Source: DATEUP01 sp041485285
Lineage (GTDB): Archaea; Thermoplasmatota; DTKX01; DATEUP01
DNA length: 64,000 nucleotides
Direction of reading: 5' to 3'
NCBI GenBank assembly: GCA_041485285.1
Contig: JBGPJF010000009.1
Location: 1 to 64,000, forward strand
The notes below the pieces were generated by a model. That model was given only the letters and a program-made list of their open reading frames with translations, was not told where the DNA came from and ran no database searches. Made by a program: the position numbers and the translations under genes. Below, one piece after another: positions 50,611 to 58,098 of the stretch. Position 1 is the first letter of the stretch. Every line of letters begins with the position of its first letter.

Positions 50611-53600
50611 ATGGAATTCCGTAACTTACTCCTGTGGTCTGCTACGTCCGCGCTCTTCGCCGCAGTGCTTGCGTTGTTTGCGGCACCGGCCCAGGCCGGG
50701 TGGGGTACGGGGTGGGGCAACTCAAGCATGGTGGCACAAAATGTAGGTGTTAACGGCGGGGGGGGCACCGCAATCCTCGACGACGGCACGACGTTCGCTG
50801 TCTGGAATCAAGGCGAAATTTGGGTCAGGGAGTACGACCCCTTGACTGGCTGGGCTGGCCAGACCCAAGTGAGCACGGGCGCCGGTAGCATCGGCGAATA
50901 TGGAATGGGGGTCTCTGATCGAAATACCCTTTTTGTTTTCTGGCAACGGGGCTACGACGTCTGGGTGAGGCATTACTCGAGGGGCGTGGGCTGGTCGATC
51001 GAGGATGTTGCCGTCGACCAGGATCGTCCCATCGTGCACTGGGTCGGTCTGCTGGCAGATCCCGGGGGGAATGCCACGCTCGTTTACACCGTCGGGGACC
51101 CAGGATCGCGTTCGGTTTGGCTACGACAGTACATTAACGGAAGCGGTTGGGCGTCGGCGGATTCGGTCTCGAACACGACCGATGACGCCTTCGGCGGCGC
51201 GGCCGTGCCGGACGGGGCGGGCGGAGTTCTCCTCGCGTGGTATCAGACCAACGCGACCAACTCCACCACTACCGTGTGGACGCGGTCCCGCATGCCGGGG
51301 GCGGGCTGGTCAAACGCGTCTTCCATGTACAGCGCAGGCACCGACTCCGTCGGCGACCTCCACCTTGCGATCAATGCGGCTGGCGCAGGAGCGCTTGGGT
51401 TCACCGTCCGCAACTCGACGATTCAGACCCTTCGAGTCCTCCTCCTTAGGCCCGGATCCGGCTGGAGCGCCGCCGAGGTTCTCCCGCCAAACGCCTCCGA
51501 CTGGGCTTTCTATCCATCTCTAGCCGTCGAGCCGGGCGGGAATGTGACGGTCGTGTGGACGCAGGGCGCGGGCGCCGCCACCGTTCAGGCCGCCATGTAC
51601 AACCCAACTTCAGGATGGGCGCCGCCGGTCATTGCAAGCGCCCCGGGCTACGGGGGCGATGTTGGAGGCGTCGTGGCCGACGGCGCGGGCAATTTCCTCG
51701 TCTTTTGGCGCCACGAGGGCTATGCTCCCGGCGTCCGCTGGTTCGCGCGCGACCGCGGCTGGCTCGAATGGACGGTGATACCAGGAGACGGCTTTGCCCA
51801 AAAGTACGGAGGGAGCGCCAGCGCCGCAGGCGCCGCGCGCGCCGTCGTCCTGTGGCGCACCTACGGCGACGACCTGCGCGCCACGTTCAGCCTCCCGCCA
51901 TTCGACTACGATCCCCCAACGGTCGACGCCGGACCCAATCGCGGGGCCGTCCTTGACGAGACCGTCTTCTTCATCGCCACGTTCAATGACACCCATCCCA
52001 GCTTCCCCCTGCGGCTCTCGTTCATCTGGACATTTTCCTACTACCAATCTCCGGACAAGGTCCTCTACGGGCAAGGCTCGACCTTCGTGTTCCATGTCCC
52101 CGGCGTTTACGCGGTCAGCCTCGTGTTGGTCGACGCCGCGGGGAACATCGCCAACGATTCCTTCAACCTGGATGTCCGCGACGTGGTCCCTCCGACCATC
52201 GTCCTCCACGGGGACTTCTCCGCCTTCGGCGGCCAGCTCGTCCACATCGACGCCGACACCTACGACGACGACGCGCGGTGGCCCTATTCGCCCTACCAGA
52301 ATTGGACATTCCTCTACAACGGCACGACCACGGTGCTCACCTATCGCCACACCACCTTCACGTTTTGGGTCGTCGGGAATTACTCGGTCGCAATCAACGC
52401 GAGCGACTTGTCGGGCAACGTCGCCTCGGCCACGCTTAACATCATCATCGTGCCGCCAGACACGATTGCTCCGGCCGCCGTTGCCGGGGTGAACACGACG
52501 GCCGTTGCCGGCGTCCCCGTCCCCTTCAACGGCACCGCGACGGACGACGACCCCACCTTCCCGCTGGGTGCGACCTGCGGGTGGACCTTCGATTACAACG
52601 GCTCTGCCCAGAATCTAACGGGGTCGAACGCTTCGTTCGTCTTTTGGGTCGAGGGAGCCTACGACGTCCGCTTCTATTGCGTCGACTTCTGGGGAAACCT
52701 CGGGGAGAGTACGATGGTCCTCACAATCGAGCGCCCGGACAAGCAGGCGCCGGTGGTTTCCGCGGGGCCCGACGCAGACGTGAACCAGGGCACAACGGTG
52801 AGCTTCGCGGGGAGTGCAACCGACAACGACCCGTCGTTCCCCACGGGGGCGGCATTTTGGTGGCGCTTTTCGTACAACGGCACCAACTACAACATCTCCG
52901 GCACGGACTTCGCTTTTGGATTTGTGATCCCGGGGACCTACAGGGCGGTCCTGTCGGCGCGCGACGGTTGGGGCAACGTCGGCACGGACGAGCGCGAGGT
53001 CGTGGTGCGCGATACGGAAAGTCCCGTCGTCCCTAGCCGCGGGGACTTGATCGCTTACGTCGGCGATACCGTGACCTTCGATTCCAACGCGACCGACAAC
53101 GACCCCGCCTTCCCCGGACCGGGCTCGATCCGGTGGAACTTCCAATACAATGGGTCGCCCGTTAGCCTGCCGGGCGACTTGGATTTCGCCTTCGAATACG
53201 CGGGCACCTACAACCTGACACTCGTCGTTGCCGATGCAGCAGGCAACACGGTCACGCGCACCTTCATCGTGAAGATCGTGAAGCGCGACTTCTCGCCTCC
53301 GTCGGTTGACCTCTATGCGGACCCGTCCACGGTGCATGCGGGGGATGTCGTGCGCTTCGTCGGGACGGCCCTAGATTCGGGCGCGCTCATCGAGGACGAG
53401 GCCGCGTTCAGCTGGACCATCACAGGGAACGGCACCACCACGACGCTTTCGGGGTCGAAGCCCTCGTTCCGCTTCACCGAGCCGGGCACCTACCGCGTGA
53501 CCCTCCGCGTCAAGGACGACGCGGGCAACGAGGGGAACCGTTCGCTTAGCATCATCGTGCTGCCGCTCGCGTCGGAATCGCTCACTTCGAGTACCCTGCC

Positions 53601-53712
53601 ATTGATCATCGTCGCAATCGGAGTCGCTGGCGCCGCCGCCGCGGCCGTCGTCGTTTTGCGCCGCCGCAAGCGTGAGCAGCCTGGCGGCCCCCCACTGACG
53701 CCGCCCCCATAA
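50611..53712 (+). CDS. membrane-anchored surface protein with propeller and tandem PKD domains
   Basis: The 1033-residue product starts with a signal peptide (LLLWSATSALFAAVLALFAA, then PAQAG). Residues ~30-430 contain propeller-like repeats of 'W-x-x-x-x-V' blades ('FAVWNQGEIWVREYDPLTGW', 'LFVFWQRGYDVWVRHY'). From about 433 to 985 come six PKD-like domains of about 90 residues, with strands such as 'VDAGPNRGAVLDETVFFIAT', 'CGWTFDYNGSAQNLTG' and the closing 'PGTYRVTLRVKDDAGNEGN'. A transmembrane helix (LPLIIVAIGVAGAAAAAVVV) and RRRKRE end it. Sequons are frequent. It is probably a glycosylated surface-layer-associated or adhesive protein. Divergent from the RND transporter gene. Confidence 0.8.
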   Translation: MEFRNLLLWSATSALFAAVLALFAAPAQAGWGTGWGNSSMVAQNVGVNGGGGTAILDDGTTFAVWNQGEIWVREYDPLTGWAGQTQVSTGAGSIGEYGMGVSDRNTLFVFWQRGYDVWVRHYSRGVGWSIEDVAVDQDRPIVHWVGLLADPGGNATLVYTVGDPGSRSVWLRQYINGSGWASADSVSNTTDDAFGGAAVPDGAGGVLLAWYQTNATNSTTTVWTRSRMPGAGWSNASSMYSAGTDSVGDLHLAINAAGAGALGFTVRNSTIQTLRVLLLRPGSGWSAAEVLPPNASDWAFYPSLAVEPGGNVTVVWTQGAGAATVQAAMYNPTSGWAPPVIASAPGYGGDVGGVVADGAGNFLVFWRHEGYAPGVRWFARDRGWLEWTVIPGDGFAQKYGGSASAAGAARAVVLWRTYGDDLRATFSLPPFDYDPPTVDAGPNRGAVLDETVFFIATFNDTHPSFPLRLSFIWTFSYYQSPDKVLYGQGSTFVFHVPGVYAVSLVLVDAAGNIANDSFNLDVRDVVPPTIVLHGDFSAFGGQLVHIDADTYDDDARWPYSPYQNWTFLYNGTTTVLTYRHTTFTFWVVGNYSVAINASDLSGNVASATLNIIIVPPDTIAPAAVAGVNTTAVAGVPVPFNGTATDDDPTFPLGATCGWTFDYNGSAQNLTGSNASFVFWVEGAYDVRFYCVDFWGNLGESTMVLTIERPDKQAPVVSAGPDADVNQGTTVSFAGSATDNDPSFPTGAAFWWRFSYNGTNYNISGTDFAFGFVIPGTYRAVLSARDGWGNVGTDEREVVVRDTESPVVPSRGDLIAYVGDTVTFDSNATDNDPAFPGPGSIRWNFQYNGSPVSLPGDLDFAFEYAGTYNLTLVVADAAGNTVTRTFIVKIVKRDFSPPSVDLYADPSTVHAGDVVRFVGTALDSGALIEDEAAFSWTITGNGTTTTLSGSKPSFRFTEPGTYRVTLRVKDDAGNEGNRSLSIIVLPLASESLTSSTLPLIIVAIGVAGAAAAAVVVLRRRKREQPGGPPLTPPP

Positions 53713-53751
53713 CGTTGAAATGCAACCATCCTACTGCGCGCGACCTACAGT

Positions 53752-53824
53752 GGCCGGGGTGGGGTAGTGGTCATCCTTGGGGACTGTGGATCCCTAGACC
53801 CGGGTTCAACTCCCGGTCCCGGCC
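53752..53824 (+). tRNA. tRNA-His (anticodon GTG)
   Basis: The sequence folds as a tRNA: acceptor GCCGGGG with TCCCGGC, plus an encoded G-1 facing C73 as in histidine tRNAs. It has a D-arm with GGGTAGTGGTCATCC, anticodon stem GGGGA/TCCCT with loop CTGTGGA (anticodon GTG) and T-arm CCGGGTTCAACTCCCGG. CCA is not encoded. It lies 12 bases upstream of the next possible ORF start, with no sign of an integrated element. Confidence 0.95.
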
Positions 53825-53887
53825 CTTCCTGTCCGGATGAGCGAAGCCGCCTTGCGGTCCATCCGGGCGATAGCGGGGACGATTAGC

Positions 53888-54250
53888 GTGGCCGTAATCA
53901 TGCTGCTCGCGTTCAAAGACGGCGCGAGGGACGAGTTGGTGCCGCCGCTCGAGAAGGCCGGCCACCGCGTGGTCCTCAGCGAGCCCAAGGACCCCGACTT
54001 CCGCCTCGCGCTGCGCGCAATGACCCAGCTCGATTGCGTCGTCGTCGACCTCTCCAAGGGAGCGCCGAGCGGCCGCGAGTGCGCCGCGTGGATCACGATG
54101 CAGAAGCGGTACCGGTCGGTGCCCGTGCTCCTCACCGGCGTCCCCGACGGCGACGAAGATGTCACGAAAGTCAAGGTGCCCTTTGGCAGGCGCGTGAGCG
54201 CCGCGCACATCGACAAAGCCGTCGCGCACGCCGTCGCCGGCGGCAAATGA
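53888..54250 (+). CDS. degenerate receiver-like protein
   Basis: The 120-residue product (GTG 53888; an ATG at 53837 only 12 bases after the tRNA is the alternative) has the alternating beta-alpha order of a CheY domain: 'VAVIMLLAFKDGARDELVPP', 'LEKAGHRVVLSE', 'LDCVVVDLSKGAPSGRECAA' and 'YRSVPVLLTGVPDGDEDV'. The acidic pocket after beta-1 is missing (AFKDG instead of D-D). An Asp is kept at the beta-3 position (VVVDLS), and the end 'VKVPFGRRVS' retains Lys-Val-Pro-Phe. It may be a pseudo-receiver signalling without phosphorylation. No kinase gene is adjacent. Confidence 0.6.
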   Translation: MAVIMLLAFKDGARDELVPPLEKAGHRVVLSEPKDPDFRLALRAMTQLDCVVVDLSKGAPSGRECAAWITMQKRYRSVPVLLTGVPDGDEDVTKVKVPFGRRVSAAHIDKAVAHAVAGGK

Positions 54251-54303
54251 GTCCGAAAGCGGCCGCGACCCGGCCCTTTCACACGATGTGCTCGGCGAAG
54301 AGG

Positions 54304-54313
54304 GTTTAAGTAG
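54304..54313 (+). promoter_or_regulatory. TATA-like box for the ssDNA-binding protein gene
   Basis: GTTTAAGTAG lies about 75 bases before ATG 54383, implying a leader near 50 bases, longer than at most genes here. The leader holds a GCCC-TCAAAA-GGGGC inverted repeat (about 54335-54350). Confidence 0.45.
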
Positions 54314-54382
54314 AGCCACGGCCTCGCTCGAATCCTGCCCTCAAAAGGGGCACCTGACCTGTAAACCAAGGAAGCGACCAAT

Positions 54383-54985
54383 ATGCCAGACGAGCGCCCA
54401 GTAGTGTGGAGCAAAGTGAAGGAACTGACCCAGGATTCGAAGAGCGTAAACATCAATGTCAAAGTGGTGTCCGCCGGAGAAGAGCGGGAGATCGCATCGA
54501 AGTTCGGCGGAAACCGCCGGCTCAAGGAATTCACGGTGGGCGACGACACCGGCACGGTCGTCATGACCCTGTGGGAAGACCAGGTGAACCTCGCCAACGA
54601 GGGCGACACCGTGGCCATCGAGAACGGCTACATCACGATTGTCCGGGGCAACATGCGCCTGAACATCGGGAAGTACGGCAAGTTCGGCAAGGCCAAGGAC
54701 GCGATCATGACGGTCAACACCGAGAACAACATGTCGGCCAAGGAGTACCCGACCCCCGAGCGGCGCGGCCGCGTGGGGACGGGCTTCACGCGCTACAGCG
54801 GCATGAGCGACTACTACCCACGCACGGGTGGCGGTGGCGGTGACCGCGGCGGAAGCGGCGGCGGCGGCTCGGGTGGCGGCGGCGGTGGCGGTGGCGGCGG
54901 TTACCGGGGCGGCGGCGGCGGAGACCGCGGCGGCGGCTCGGGTGGCGGCGGCGACGACAAGCGGCGCGAGCGCAAGCGGTACTAG
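54383..54985 (+). CDS. single-OB-fold ssDNA-binding protein (RPA-type) with Gly-rich tail
   Basis: The 200-residue product has one OB-fold at about 5-115 ('VKELTQDSKSVNINVKVVSA', 'KEFTVGDDTGTVVMTLWEDQ', 'EGDTVAIENGYITIVRG'), the RPA/SSB pattern typical of archaea. A ~55-residue tail follows, made almost only of Gly with Arg, Asp and Ser, and ends in KRRERKRY. The OB-fold binds single-stranded DNA in replication and repair. The tail resembles RGG/Gly-rich tails that recruit partners or drive phase separation. The gene is followed by a terminator-like hairpin and then a Cas4-like nuclease gene on the same strand, a repair-minded neighbourhood. Confidence 0.85.
   Translation: MPDERPVVWSKVKELTQDSKSVNINVKVVSAGEEREIASKFGGNRRLKEFTVGDDTGTVVMTLWEDQVNLANEGDTVAIENGYITIVRGNMRLNIGKYGKFGKAKDAIMTVNTENNMSAKEYPTPERRGRVGTGFTRYSGMSDYYPRTGGGGGDRGGSGGGGSGGGGGGGGGGYRGGGGGDRGGGSGGGGDDKRRERKRY
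54826..54960. repeat. Gly-codon low-complexity tract
   Basis: Within the ssDNA-binding protein gene, about 135 bases consist largely of GGC/GGT/GGA codons interrupted by GACCGC. It encodes the Gly-rich tail. Such tracts slip easily in replication, so length variation between strains is likely. Confidence 0.8.
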
Positions 54986-55013
54986 CGCCCACGAAACCCC
55001 TTTCTGATCCTTC

Positions 55014-55031
55014 CCCCGCGTAAAAGCGGGG
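55014..55031 (+). terminator. terminator-like hairpin after the ssDNA-binding protein gene
   Basis: CCCCGC and GCGGGG pair across the loop GTAAAA, and a short T-rich stretch (ATCTTTTATC) follows. The T-rich part also overlaps the probable TATA box of the next gene. Confidence 0.45.
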
Positions 55032-55067
55032 CCCTATCTTTTATCAATCAGCCCGCGCGCTCGACAC

Positions 55068-56036
55068 ATGATGGCCCGGGACGACCCGAAGGCGTGGTGG
55101 CCCGAGATGGGGGCGCCGAAGGCGACCCTGCAGGTCACCCCGCCGCGCACCGCGCCGATGGCGAGCGACCTGCCCGTGATTTCGGCAGGCGACCTCGAGA
55201 AGTTCGGCTACTGCCCGCTTTCGTGGTGGCTCTCGGAGGAGGAGCCCAAGCCCCAGCCCGTTCAGGCCCCGCTCGCGGTCGATTCGGCGAAGCAGCTGAA
55301 GGAAGGCCACGAGAAGCATGTGGAGGAGGGCGAGGCCCTGAGGGAGATCCGCTCCGAGGAGCAGGTCGTCGTGGAGAGCGAGATGTACATCTGGCGTTTC
55401 TCCGCGATCGGCACCGGGATCGCGCTCTTCGGGTTCGCGCTCACGGCCTACGGCCTTGAGGGCTGGCCGGTCGCGCTCATCCCCATGGCGATCTCGCTTG
55501 TGTGGATCCTCACGGCCGTGCTGCTGTTCCGCCTGGGGCTGCGCTACCGCGCCCGGGCGCGCGCGCGCCGCGACGCGATGAAGGCGACGGAGGGCGAGGT
55601 CGTCTACGTCGGGGAGGGCACGACCATCGACGAGGACCCCGCGCTGTTCTCGCACCGGCTGGGGCTCGTGGGCGCGCCCGATTCGGTGGTCGAGCGCGAG
55701 GGGACGTTCATCCCCGTCGAGCTAAAGACCGGCCGCGCCCCCAAGGGGCCGTTCTTCTCCCACGTCCTGCAGGTCATCGCCTACTGCGCGCTCGTCGAGG
55801 AGAAATACGGGAAGGCCCCGCCCTTCGGGATCGTCAAGTATGGGCAGGCCGCGGAGTTCGAGGTCGAATACGGCGAAGAGCAGAAGCAGCTCCTCGAGGG
55901 CATGCTCGGGAAAATGCGCGAGGCGCTCGTCACCGAGGACGTGCACCGCAACCACGACCGGCCGGGCAAGTGCGCGAACTGCTCGAGGCGCGAGGGGTGC
56001 CCCGAGCGGCTCGACCGGCCGGGCGCGGTGCTTTAG
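55068..56036 (+). CDS. Cas4-like PD-(D/E)XK nuclease with membrane hairpin
   Basis: The 322-residue product shows the Cas4/RecB-like order. It has 'DLEKFGYCPLSWWL' (first Fe-S Cys), 'GLVGAPDSVVERE' (catalytic Asp), 'PVELKTGRAPKG' (E-x-K), 'HVLQVIAYCALVEE' (Q-x-x-x-Y) and C-terminal 'GKCANCSRREGCPERL' supplying three more Cys for a 4Fe-4S cluster. Between the first Cys and the catalytic core, at about 108-158, two hydrophobic segments (AIGTGIALFGFALTAYGL; VALIPMAISLVWILTAVLLF) predict a membrane hairpin. There are no CRISPR repeats or cas1/cas2 nearby, so it is a stand-alone Cas4-type exonuclease. Position after the ssDNA-binding protein gene suggests repair or DNA-uptake work. An AT-rich TATA-like box lies about 26 bases upstream. 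Confidence 0.85.
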   Translation: MMARDDPKAWWPEMGAPKATLQVTPPRTAPMASDLPVISAGDLEKFGYCPLSWWLSEEEPKPQPVQAPLAVDSAKQLKEGHEKHVEEGEALREIRSEEQVVVESEMYIWRFSAIGTGIALFGFALTAYGLEGWPVALIPMAISLVWILTAVLLFRLGLRYRARARARRDAMKATEGEVVYVGEGTTIDEDPALFSHRLGLVGAPDSVVEREGTFIPVELKTGRAPKGPFFSHVLQVIAYCALVEEKYGKAPPFGIVKYGQAAEFEVEYGEEQKQLLEGMLGKMREALVTEDVHRNHDRPGKCANCSRREGCPERLDRPGAVL

Positions 56037-56046
56037 AGGCCGGACC

Positions 56047-56523
56047 TTACGCCGCGCGCGGAAAGCGCTTCGACAGATTCCACTCGCCGGTGGCGAGCAG
56101 CTCGTCGATCTCCCAGACTAGTTCACGCGGCGCGATGTCGCGCAGCGTTCGCAGTGCGGCCCGCGCGCGTTCGCGTCGTTCGAGAAGTGCGGGCCGCTCG
56201 TCGTCTTCCCGGCGCCTTGAAGCAAGGAAGAGGCACGTCGTCACGACGTGCCCCCGCAGGTCGACCGGGATGCGCTCCTTGAGGCACGCAAGCGCCGTCA
56301 CCGCACGCGCCGCCGCCTCGAGGTCTTCGTACTGCGTCGCGCAGGCCTCCAGGCCGCCCACCTCTTCGAGCAGCTGCTCTTCGGGGGTGAGGTCTTCGGG
56401 AGGCACTTCGCGGGGAACCGCTGCCTCGTGGGCCACTGCGCCGCCCAGGGATCTCCCGGTGTGCGCAGGCGTTCTCAGAATTCCGTACCAATCTCTGTCA
56501 TGTCTTGTTTCGTTTCGTATCAT
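56047..56523 (-). CDS. hypothetical helical protein (158 aa)
   Basis: The 158-residue product starts at ATG 56523. The first 50 residues are polar and disordered; the rest is helical with HEAT/TPR-like spacing ('LEACATQYEDLEAAARAVTA', 'LACLKERIPVDLRGHVVTTC', 'ARAALRTLRDIAPRELVWEI'). I do not recognise a family. It converges with the Cas4-like gene, the stop codons being ten bases apart. Third positions are strongly GC, supporting coding. No signal peptide or membrane segment, so cytosolic. Function unknown. Confidence 0.6.
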   Translation of the reverse strand: MIRNETRHDRDWYGILRTPAHTGRSLGGAVAHEAAVPREVPPEDLTPEEQLLEEVGGLEACATQYEDLEAAARAVTALACLKERIPVDLRGHVVTTCLFLASRRREDDERPALLERRERARAALRTLRDIAPRELVWEIDELLATGEWNLSKRFPRAA

Positions 56524-56680
56524 CTAAATCTCTCAGGAGTGTGAAATGCCAGGCCGCCTGGATTCCAGGCGAACTCGTTGCATGGGTGATGTTCGTGGGG
56601 CGACTTTCGCCCTGTGTGTTGCCACGCCGCTTTTGAGCGCATCGCGCTCGGCGCCGGCAGATTCTTCGGATCTTGTCAGG

Positions 56681-57010
56681 TCAGGTGACGGGGGGCTCCC
56701 TAAAGTAACTTTGCTGGAGGTTTGAGGGCGGCGCGAGGCGGGCCTTGCCCGTCACGGAGGCGGCTCCCGACGCCGTTCGCCACCTTGTTTTCACGAACGC
56801 ACCGCGCAGCTCTCGCACGAGGAGGACGAGTGCGAGGCTCATGGAGGCCATCGCGAACAGCAGGACCAGGGCCGTGAACCCATCTCCCGCCAGCATTAGC
56901 AGCACGGCAAATAGGCCCAGGGCAGAAAGGGCGCCGACCCCGACAACGGCGGCCCCTGCAAGCATGAGCGTTTTGGCCCAAGCAAAGGCAACCGTGCGCG
57001 CAGTCATCAT
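56681..57010 (-). CDS. small two-TM membrane protein (109 aa)
   Basis: ATG 57010 is preferred to ATG 57055 because the TATA-like CTATTAATT lies 28 bases before it and the upstream codons are not protein-like. The product has two long hydrophobic helices (LMLAGAAVVGVGALSALGLF; ALVLLFAMASMSLALVLLV) and a basic tail (RELRGAFVKTRWRT). No family recognised. It is followed upstream on the same strand by the zinc-ribbon membrane-protein gene, but each seems to have its own promoter. Confidence 0.6.
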   Translation of the reverse strand: MMTARTVAFAWAKTLMLAGAAVVGVGALSALGLFAVLLMLAGDGFTALVLLFAMASMSLALVLLVRELRGAFVKTRWRTASGAASVTGKARLAPPSNLQQSYFREPPVT

Positions 57011-57033
57011 CCCACCACGCGTAGGGCAGCCGG

Positions 57034-57042
57034 AATTAATAG
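57034..57042 (-). promoter_or_regulatory. TATA-like box for the 57010 gene
   Basis: On the minus strand CTATTAATT lies 28 bases before ATG 57010. It fits a leaderless mRNA. Confidence 0.45.
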
Positions 57043-57065
57043 GGTCGGTGTTCACCGCAGCTTCT

Positions 57066-57932
57066 TCACTTCAGCGTTCCCGTCGTCCCGCACGCGGGGC
57101 ACTTGACGGTCGCCGGCCTTGCCGCCGGTCCCACGAACACGGTCTGGCACTTCGGGCAGCGGATGCTCTTCGTGGCTGCCGACAGCACCTGCCCTTCCTG
57201 GATGCCTGTCTGTCCCGCGCCGACCACGGTCTGCCCGCGCGAGGGCCCGCGGAATGCGGCGCGCGCGGGGGCCGTCGTCGAGAGGCCCTCGGGGAGTGCG
57301 GAGGCGCCCTCCGTGGCCTTCAGCGGCGAGCGCTGGGGCGGGGTGGGGGCAGCACGCTGCGCCGTGGGCAGCGGCGGCACGACGATCCGCGGCGGCGGCG
57401 CCGGAGGCGCGGGTGAGGGAGCCGATACGGCGCCGGGTTCCATGGAGGAGCGCTCGAACGACGGCCGCCCTGGCTGGGGCGGCGGCACCTCGCCCGTGGC
57501 CGTGTCGCGCACCCTTCGCCCGTGGCTCGGCGAAATGACCTCATCGCTCGGGCCCCGCGGCTCCATGCGCGGCGGCATGATCGGGGAGGGCGCGGGGGGG
57601 CCGCGCGTTTCGGGCTCCGAGAGCCACCCTCCGTCACTCTCCGGCATCCTGCCCGAGAGGTCGATGGTGACGTTCCCGAGCGACTGGGGCGTCGGGGGCG
57701 AGGCCATCTGCCGCGCGGGCGACATCGATGCGCGTCCGGGCATGCTGCCGTACATCGCGTAGTACTCCTGGTCCTTGCCGGCCTGGTCCTTCGGCCGCTC
57801 GGTCCACGCGTCGAATTCGCCCGAGGCCTTCTGCACCTGCGAGGGCTGCGGCGCTTTCGGCTGCAGCTGCGCAAGCTGCCGCGCGATCACGGCCGTGATG
57901 GCGATTGCCGCCGCCGTGGCCCCCACGAGCAC
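57066..57932 (-). CDS. membrane-anchored Pro-rich protein with C-terminal zinc ribbon
   Basis: The 288-residue product starts at GTG 57932 (the frame is open further upstream, so the start is uncertain). It has one N-terminal helix (LVGATAAAIAITAVIARQLA), about 220 residues of Pro/Ser/Ala-rich disordered sequence ('PPQPGRPSFERSSMEPG', 'SAPSPAPPAPPPRIVVPPLP') and a C-terminal zinc ribbon 'IRCPKCQTVFVGPAARP' with VKCPACG. With so few residues before the helix, the long part is probably cytoplasmic. The layout resembles scaffold proteins that present a ribbon domain at the membrane. It resembles in plan the zinc-ribbon tail of the SBBP protein and the small pair at 32.5 kb. Confidence 0.7.
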   Translation of the reverse strand: MLVGATAAAIAITAVIARQLAQLQPKAPQPSQVQKASGEFDAWTERPKDQAGKDQEYYAMYGSMPGRASMSPARQMASPPTPQSLGNVTIDLSGRMPESDGGWLSEPETRGPPAPSPIMPPRMEPRGPSDEVISPSHGRRVRDTATGEVPPPQPGRPSFERSSMEPGAVSAPSPAPPAPPPRIVVPPLPTAQRAAPTPPQRSPLKATEGASALPEGLSTTAPARAAFRGPSRGQTVVGAGQTGIQEGQVLSAATKSIRCPKCQTVFVGPAARPATVKCPACGTTGTLK

Positions 57933-58098
57933 AATGACGATGGTCGGGTCGACGCCCCCGAAGGAGCCCTCGATCCTCCAGCCGAGCGGAATCAGTCGGG
58001 TTCCCCCAGGAGCCGCGCCTCGCGCGGGCTTACCCGCTCGATCGTGGGCGGGCGTATTTGAAGGGTTTGCGATCGGTGACGGTGCTGGTTGGAGGGGC

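Noticed and set aside
55068..56036. CRISPR-Cas locus
   Set aside because: The nuclease is Cas4-like, but I found no direct-repeat array and no cas1, cas2 or effector gene in the window.
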